Part shown: positions 6,258 through 7,431 of the stretch, one piece after another
Layout: every line of letters begins with the position of its first letter
Numbering within the stretch: the stretch's first letter is position 1
From: Geoglobus sp.
GTDB lineage: Archaea > Halobacteriota > Archaeoglobi > Archaeoglobales > Archaeoglobaceae
Length of the DNA stretch: 7,431 nucleotides
Reading direction: 5' to 3'
Assembly: GCA_015523645.1 (NCBI GenBank)
Contig: WAJY01000009.1
Coordinates: forward strand, 1-7,431
Made by a program: the position numbers and the translations under genes
Notes under the pieces: model-generated
What the model was told of the DNA's origin: nothing
Databases searched by the model: none
What the model saw: only the letters and a program-made list of their open reading frames with translations

Positions 6258-6448
6258 TTGGTGGAAAAAGGGGTATTAGGGTTATTGAAAAGACAATAAA
6301 GCTGAGCGATATTGAGCCTGATGTATGCAGATCGGAGCTTGGCGGTTATTATGAATCGGAAGATGAAACATGCATAATCAAGCTCAGATTTGATGAGAGC
6401 AAACCTTATGAAGTTGATCTAATAGAGATCAAAAGGAGGAGTGTTTAG
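6254..6448 (+). CDS. Small two-cysteine protein, paralogue A
   Basis: This 64-aa protein has a TTG start that shares TTGA with the preceding stop. A basic N-terminal stretch (KRGIRVIEKTIKL) leads to the core I-x2-D-x-C25-x3-LGG-x-Y...C40-II, followed by a charged tail. The next gene encodes a clear relative with the same core and with its second cysteine at the same position (40). The C...LGGxY...C pattern suggests a small hairpin closed by a disulfide or a metal, or a peptide substrate. Position between a thioredoxin-like protein and a radical SAM enzyme makes thiol chemistry or peptide modification worth testing. It has no Met other than the start and no membrane segment. Function unknown. 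Confidence 0.7.
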   Translation: MIGGKRGIRVIEKTIKLSDIEPDVCRSELGGYYESEDETCIIKLRFDESKPYEVDLIEIKRRSV

Positions 6449-6456
6449 GGGGTGAT
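6448..6456 (+). promoter_or_regulatory. Ribosome binding site of paralogue B
   Basis: GGGGGTGAT, beginning in the last base of the previous gene's TAG stop and ending 3 nt before the ATG at 6460. Confidence 0.65.
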
Positions 6457-6459
6457 ATA

Positions 6460-6672
6460 ATGGGATTTGGTAGGATTGTTAAGGACAGCGAGACCCTGAA
6501 AATAATAAGGGGCATATCACAGGATGCATGCGAGGTTCTCGGAGGAACATACGTTAATGAGAATGGAGAGGCAGAGTGCATAATCAGGGAAGAGAAAAAG
6601 GGAGAGAACATAGTTCACAAGAAGCCTGCAGAGATCAAAGTTATAAGAGTCTCCAACGGAGAAGGACAGTAG
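6460..6672 (+). CDS. Small two-cysteine protein, paralogue B
   Basis: This 70-aa protein is related to the gene before it. Both contain T-[IL]-K-[LI], then I-x2-D-x-C, LGG-x-Y, and C-I-I (here C24 and C40, LGG at 27-29, CII at 40-42). The region between the cysteines is acidic and Gly/Asn-containing (VNENGEAE), likely a turn. The tail is Lys/Glu-rich. ATG start with a good GGTGAT site. It ends 1 nt before the radical SAM gene, so the two are almost certainly co-translated. It could be a precursor or partner of that enzyme, a disulfide-stabilised mini-domain, or a regulator. The sequence alone does not decide. Confidence 0.75.
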   Translation: MGFGRIVKDSETLKIIRGISQDACEVLGGTYVNENGEAECIIREEKKGENIVHKKPAEIKVIRVSNGEGQ

Positions 6673-6673
6673 T

Positions 6674-7431
6674 ATGTTTGAGGTTTTTTTAAAAAAGCAG
6701 AACATAGCTGAAGCTCTCGACTCAGAATGGGTGATTTCCAAACCTGAGTATGTTGATGTGAATCTTAAAAATCTTGAAACCATAATCATTTTTCCATACA
6801 ATGAATGCAATCTTGCCTGCAGAATGTGTCCTGTCAAGAATCCCATCAGGGTGGAAAGGGCATTCAGTGCTGATCCTGAGGAGTTCGAAACACATCTGAC
6901 AGAAGAACAGGTAGAGTGGATTGCATCCTTTTCTCCGAGATCATTCACAGTTCTTGGTGGGGAGCCTCTTATTTCACCAACAACACCGAGGATACTCGAA
7001 AAGCTTCAGGGAGAGTCAGGCATAAACGAGAGATACAACAAGAGCCTAGACGATCTCTTTGACCTTCTAAACAGGAACATAGTCATGTATACAAATGGCT
7101 TGCTCATCACAAAGGAAACGATTGACATTTTGCTTACCCTTGAACGCCTGTCTGTTGTTCTGTCTCTTGAGGGCGACAGAGATTACACAGACTACATGAG
7201 AGGCAGAGGGGTCTTTGACAGGGTTATGAGGGCTGTTGAGATGCTGAGAGAAGCGAATATTTCTGTATCGGTAAGGGTTGGCTACAGCATGGAAAACATA
7301 TCATCGGTTTACAGCCTGATAAGAAAAATAGGTAATGAACTTCCCATGGAGTTCTCACCAAGAATTGACAGACCACCAATGCCAAGAGATGAAATGAGAA
7401 AGCTGTATTACATAGTTGCATCACTGAAGTC
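6674..7431 (+). CDS. Radical SAM enzyme, possibly SPASM-type (3' partial)
   Basis: The open frame runs 252 residues to the right edge with no stop, so the gene is cut by the window. The [4Fe-4S] motif is C45-x3-C49-x2-C52 (ECNLACRMCP). The SAM-binding G95-G96-E97-P98 follows, then MYTNGLLIT and VVLSLEGD, matching successive strands of the radical SAM barrel. RGRGVFDRVMRAVEMLREAN is typical of the SPASM/twitch group that modifies peptides or matures enzymes, but any auxiliary-cluster cysteines lie outside the window. A 38-residue N-terminal extension precedes the barrel. GAAGGA lies 7 nt before the ATG. Substrate unknown; the two small Cys proteins directly upstream are candidates. Chemistry predicted: reductive cleavage of S-adenosylmethionine to a 5'-deoxyadenosyl radical. 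Confidence 0.9.
   Translation, partial: MFEVFLKKQNIAEALDSEWVISKPEYVDVNLKNLETIIIFPYNECNLACRMCPVKNPIRVERAFSADPEEFETHLTEEQVEWIASFSPRSFTVLGGEPLISPTTPRILEKLQGESGINERYNKSLDDLFDLLNRNIVMYTNGLLITKETIDILLTLERLSVVLSLEGDRDYTDYMRGRGVFDRVMRAVEMLREANISVSVRVGYSMENISSVYSLIRKIGNELPMEFSPRIDRPPMPRDEMRKLYYIVASLK
6684..6696 (+). other. T7A6 tract with two canonical slippery heptamers
   Basis: Codons 4-8 of the radical SAM gene read gtt ttt tta aaa aag. In the reading frame this contains T TTT TTA (6685-6691) directly followed by A AAA AAG (6691-6697), both in the phase of -1 slippery sites. A -1 shift here would meet TGA at 6709. The T7 run also resembles an archaeal transcription stop signal. The sequence is seen; any effect is inferred. 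Confidence 0.3.

Noticed and set aside
6517..6948. Minus-strand open frame of 143 codons
   Set aside because: It is antisense to paralogue B and to the radical SAM motif region. Both plus-strand genes have ribosome binding sites and conserved motifs, and the minus-strand product shows none.
7224..7424. Minus-strand open frame near the right edge
   Set aside because: It is antisense to the radical SAM barrel and has no family motif.
1..7431. tRNA, rRNA, CRISPR array, insertion sequence or long direct repeat
   Set aside because: Reading by eye showed no cloverleaf, no regularly spaced repeats, no transposase and no duplicated stretch. Short att-type repeats could be missed without a computed search.

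Overview
The window looks archaeal, most likely from a thermophilic euryarchaeon. An Archaeoglobus-like host is a guess from codon style, not a proof. Four things point this way: a small TFIIB-like factor; ribosome binding sites of the GGAGGTGA/GGTGA type; two genes whose TATA-like boxes lie about 25-30 nt before the start codon, as in leaderless archaeal transcripts; and purine-rich coding strands heavy in AGA/AGG/ATA codons. The content (tyrosine integrase, element-type transcription factors, FtsK/HerA-like ATPase, many small unknown genes) suggests an integrated or extrachromosomal mobile element such as a virus, provirus or integrative plasmid. No capsid gene, replication gene, tRNA or attachment site is visible, so the kind of element is left open.

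Layout. Left end (3-203): the tail of a plus-strand winged-helix gene cut by the window edge. It meets, tail to tail with a 12-nt overlap, a minus-strand gene for a 198-aa mini-TFB (192-788). A 67-nt divergent intergenic region (789-855) carries an AT-rich imperfect palindrome that can serve as TATA box in both directions. To its right are a complete tyrosine recombinase (856-1716) and a zinc-ribbon protein (1733-2341).

From 2398 to the right edge runs a very compact plus-strand operon. It starts at a TATA box enclosed in a perfect 7-bp inverted repeat. The genes are: an AbrB-like protein with two hairpin-like halves, a coiled-coil protein, a 495-aa protein with a C-terminal FtsK/HerA-like ATPase domain, a thioredoxin-like CPVC protein, an unknown 247-aa protein with a possible C-terminal winged helix, two tiny paralogous two-cysteine proteins, and a radical SAM enzyme that runs off the window. 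Neighbouring genes overlap by 4-14 nt or are separated by 1-11 nt, and two start with TTG behind strong ribosome binding sites, so translational coupling is likely.

How it may work together (inference): the left part is the control and integration module. The ATPase with its coupled coiled-coil partner looks like a DNA-translocation or packaging module. The most unusual part is the right end, where a thiol-redox protein, two small paralogues sharing a C...LGGxY...CII core, and a radical SAM enzyme sit in one transcription unit. This may be a peptide- or thiol-modification cassette carried by the element.
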